Positions 63,851 through 64,000 of a DNA stretch of 64,000 bases are shown one piece after another. Source of the DNA: Aradus depressus. Its lineage: Eukaryota > Arthropoda > Insecta > Hemiptera > Aradidae. The notes below the pieces were generated by a model. The model was not told the DNA's origin, ran no database searches, and saw only the letters and a program-made list of their open reading frames with translations. Where the stretch lies: positions 30,754,066 to 30,818,065 of the forward strand of contig OY759215.1 of the NCBI GenBank assembly GCA_963662175.1, read 5' to 3'. The translations under genes and the position numbers were made by a program. Numbering within the stretch: position 1 is the stretch's first letter; each line of letters opens with the position of its first letter.

Positions 63851-64000
63851 ATCTTAAAATGTTATCCATAGTCATACTGATAAAAGCCAAGCCTAAATTT
63901 CTAAATTGAAACGTATTAAAAATTATTTTAGAACTTGTATGGGACAAAAACGGCTATTAGACTTATCAATATTGTCAACAGAAAAAGAAGAACTTGAGAA

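Noticed and set aside
1..64000. CRISPR arrays, operons, prokaryotic promoters
   Set aside because: The spliced POLD3 gene, SINEs and LINEs show a eukaryotic nuclear genome; repeats are interspersed or tandem, not spacer-separated.

Overview
This is an AT-rich, repeat-dominated piece of an insect nuclear genome with very low gene density. The evidence is a heliomicin/drosomycin-type defensin gene, an intron-containing POLD3 gene, Jockey-like LINE fragments, tRNA-derived SINEs, and SINE tails made of the insect telomere-type repeat (CCTAA). The order cannot be fixed from the sequence. A repeat-rich hemipteran or polyneopteran would fit, but that is a guess.

Genes. Two are convincing. (1) An intronless secreted defensin at 8388-8600 (+) has a TATA box about 90 nt upstream of its ATG and a kB-like site about 120 nt further up. 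(2) The DNA polymerase delta subunit POLD3 lies on the minus strand: seven consecutive coding exons between 62448 and 53882 end in a C-terminal PCNA-binding motif and a poly(A) signal. Its N-terminal exons must lie beyond position 64000. Two shorter open stretches (25143-25337 and 41380-41727, both +) look like possible exons but are not identified. A GC-rich patch with an NRF1-like palindrome and a strong splice donor (47848-48087, -) may be a promoter with a 5' exon.

Layout. 0-8 kb: Jockey relic, a small Helitron, a composite palindrome at 3.65-5.37 kb, a tRNA-Ser-like SINE, and copies of an unclassified repeat (here called Rep-A). 8-10 kb: the defensin. 10-17 kb: SINEs, a Tigger/pogo element, a foldback element, and a 15.6-16.25 kb tandem array. 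17-26 kb: ribozyme-bearing Penelope-like termini, SINEs, a Jockey relic, (AT)n. 26-36 kb: Rep-A arrays and a PIF/Harbinger relic. 36-43 kb: a 1.2-kb palindrome, a 200-base N gap, a hAT-like element, a Tc1/mariner-type MITE. 43-53 kb: SINEs, foldback elements, LINE 3' ends. 53.8-64 kb: POLD3, whose introns hold a 27-bp minisatellite, nested SINE/LINE insertions and perfect palindromes.

The most notable signal is a set of about 16 hammerhead-ribozyme-like motifs on both strands, one of them apparently intact at 17616-17657. They share an unusual plan: hammerhead core, one extra nucleotide, a short stem II, GAA, then a self-complementary 4-8 nt stem III. Many sit inside inverted repeats. This matches what is known for Penelope-like retroelement termini and suggests that several families have seeded this locus.
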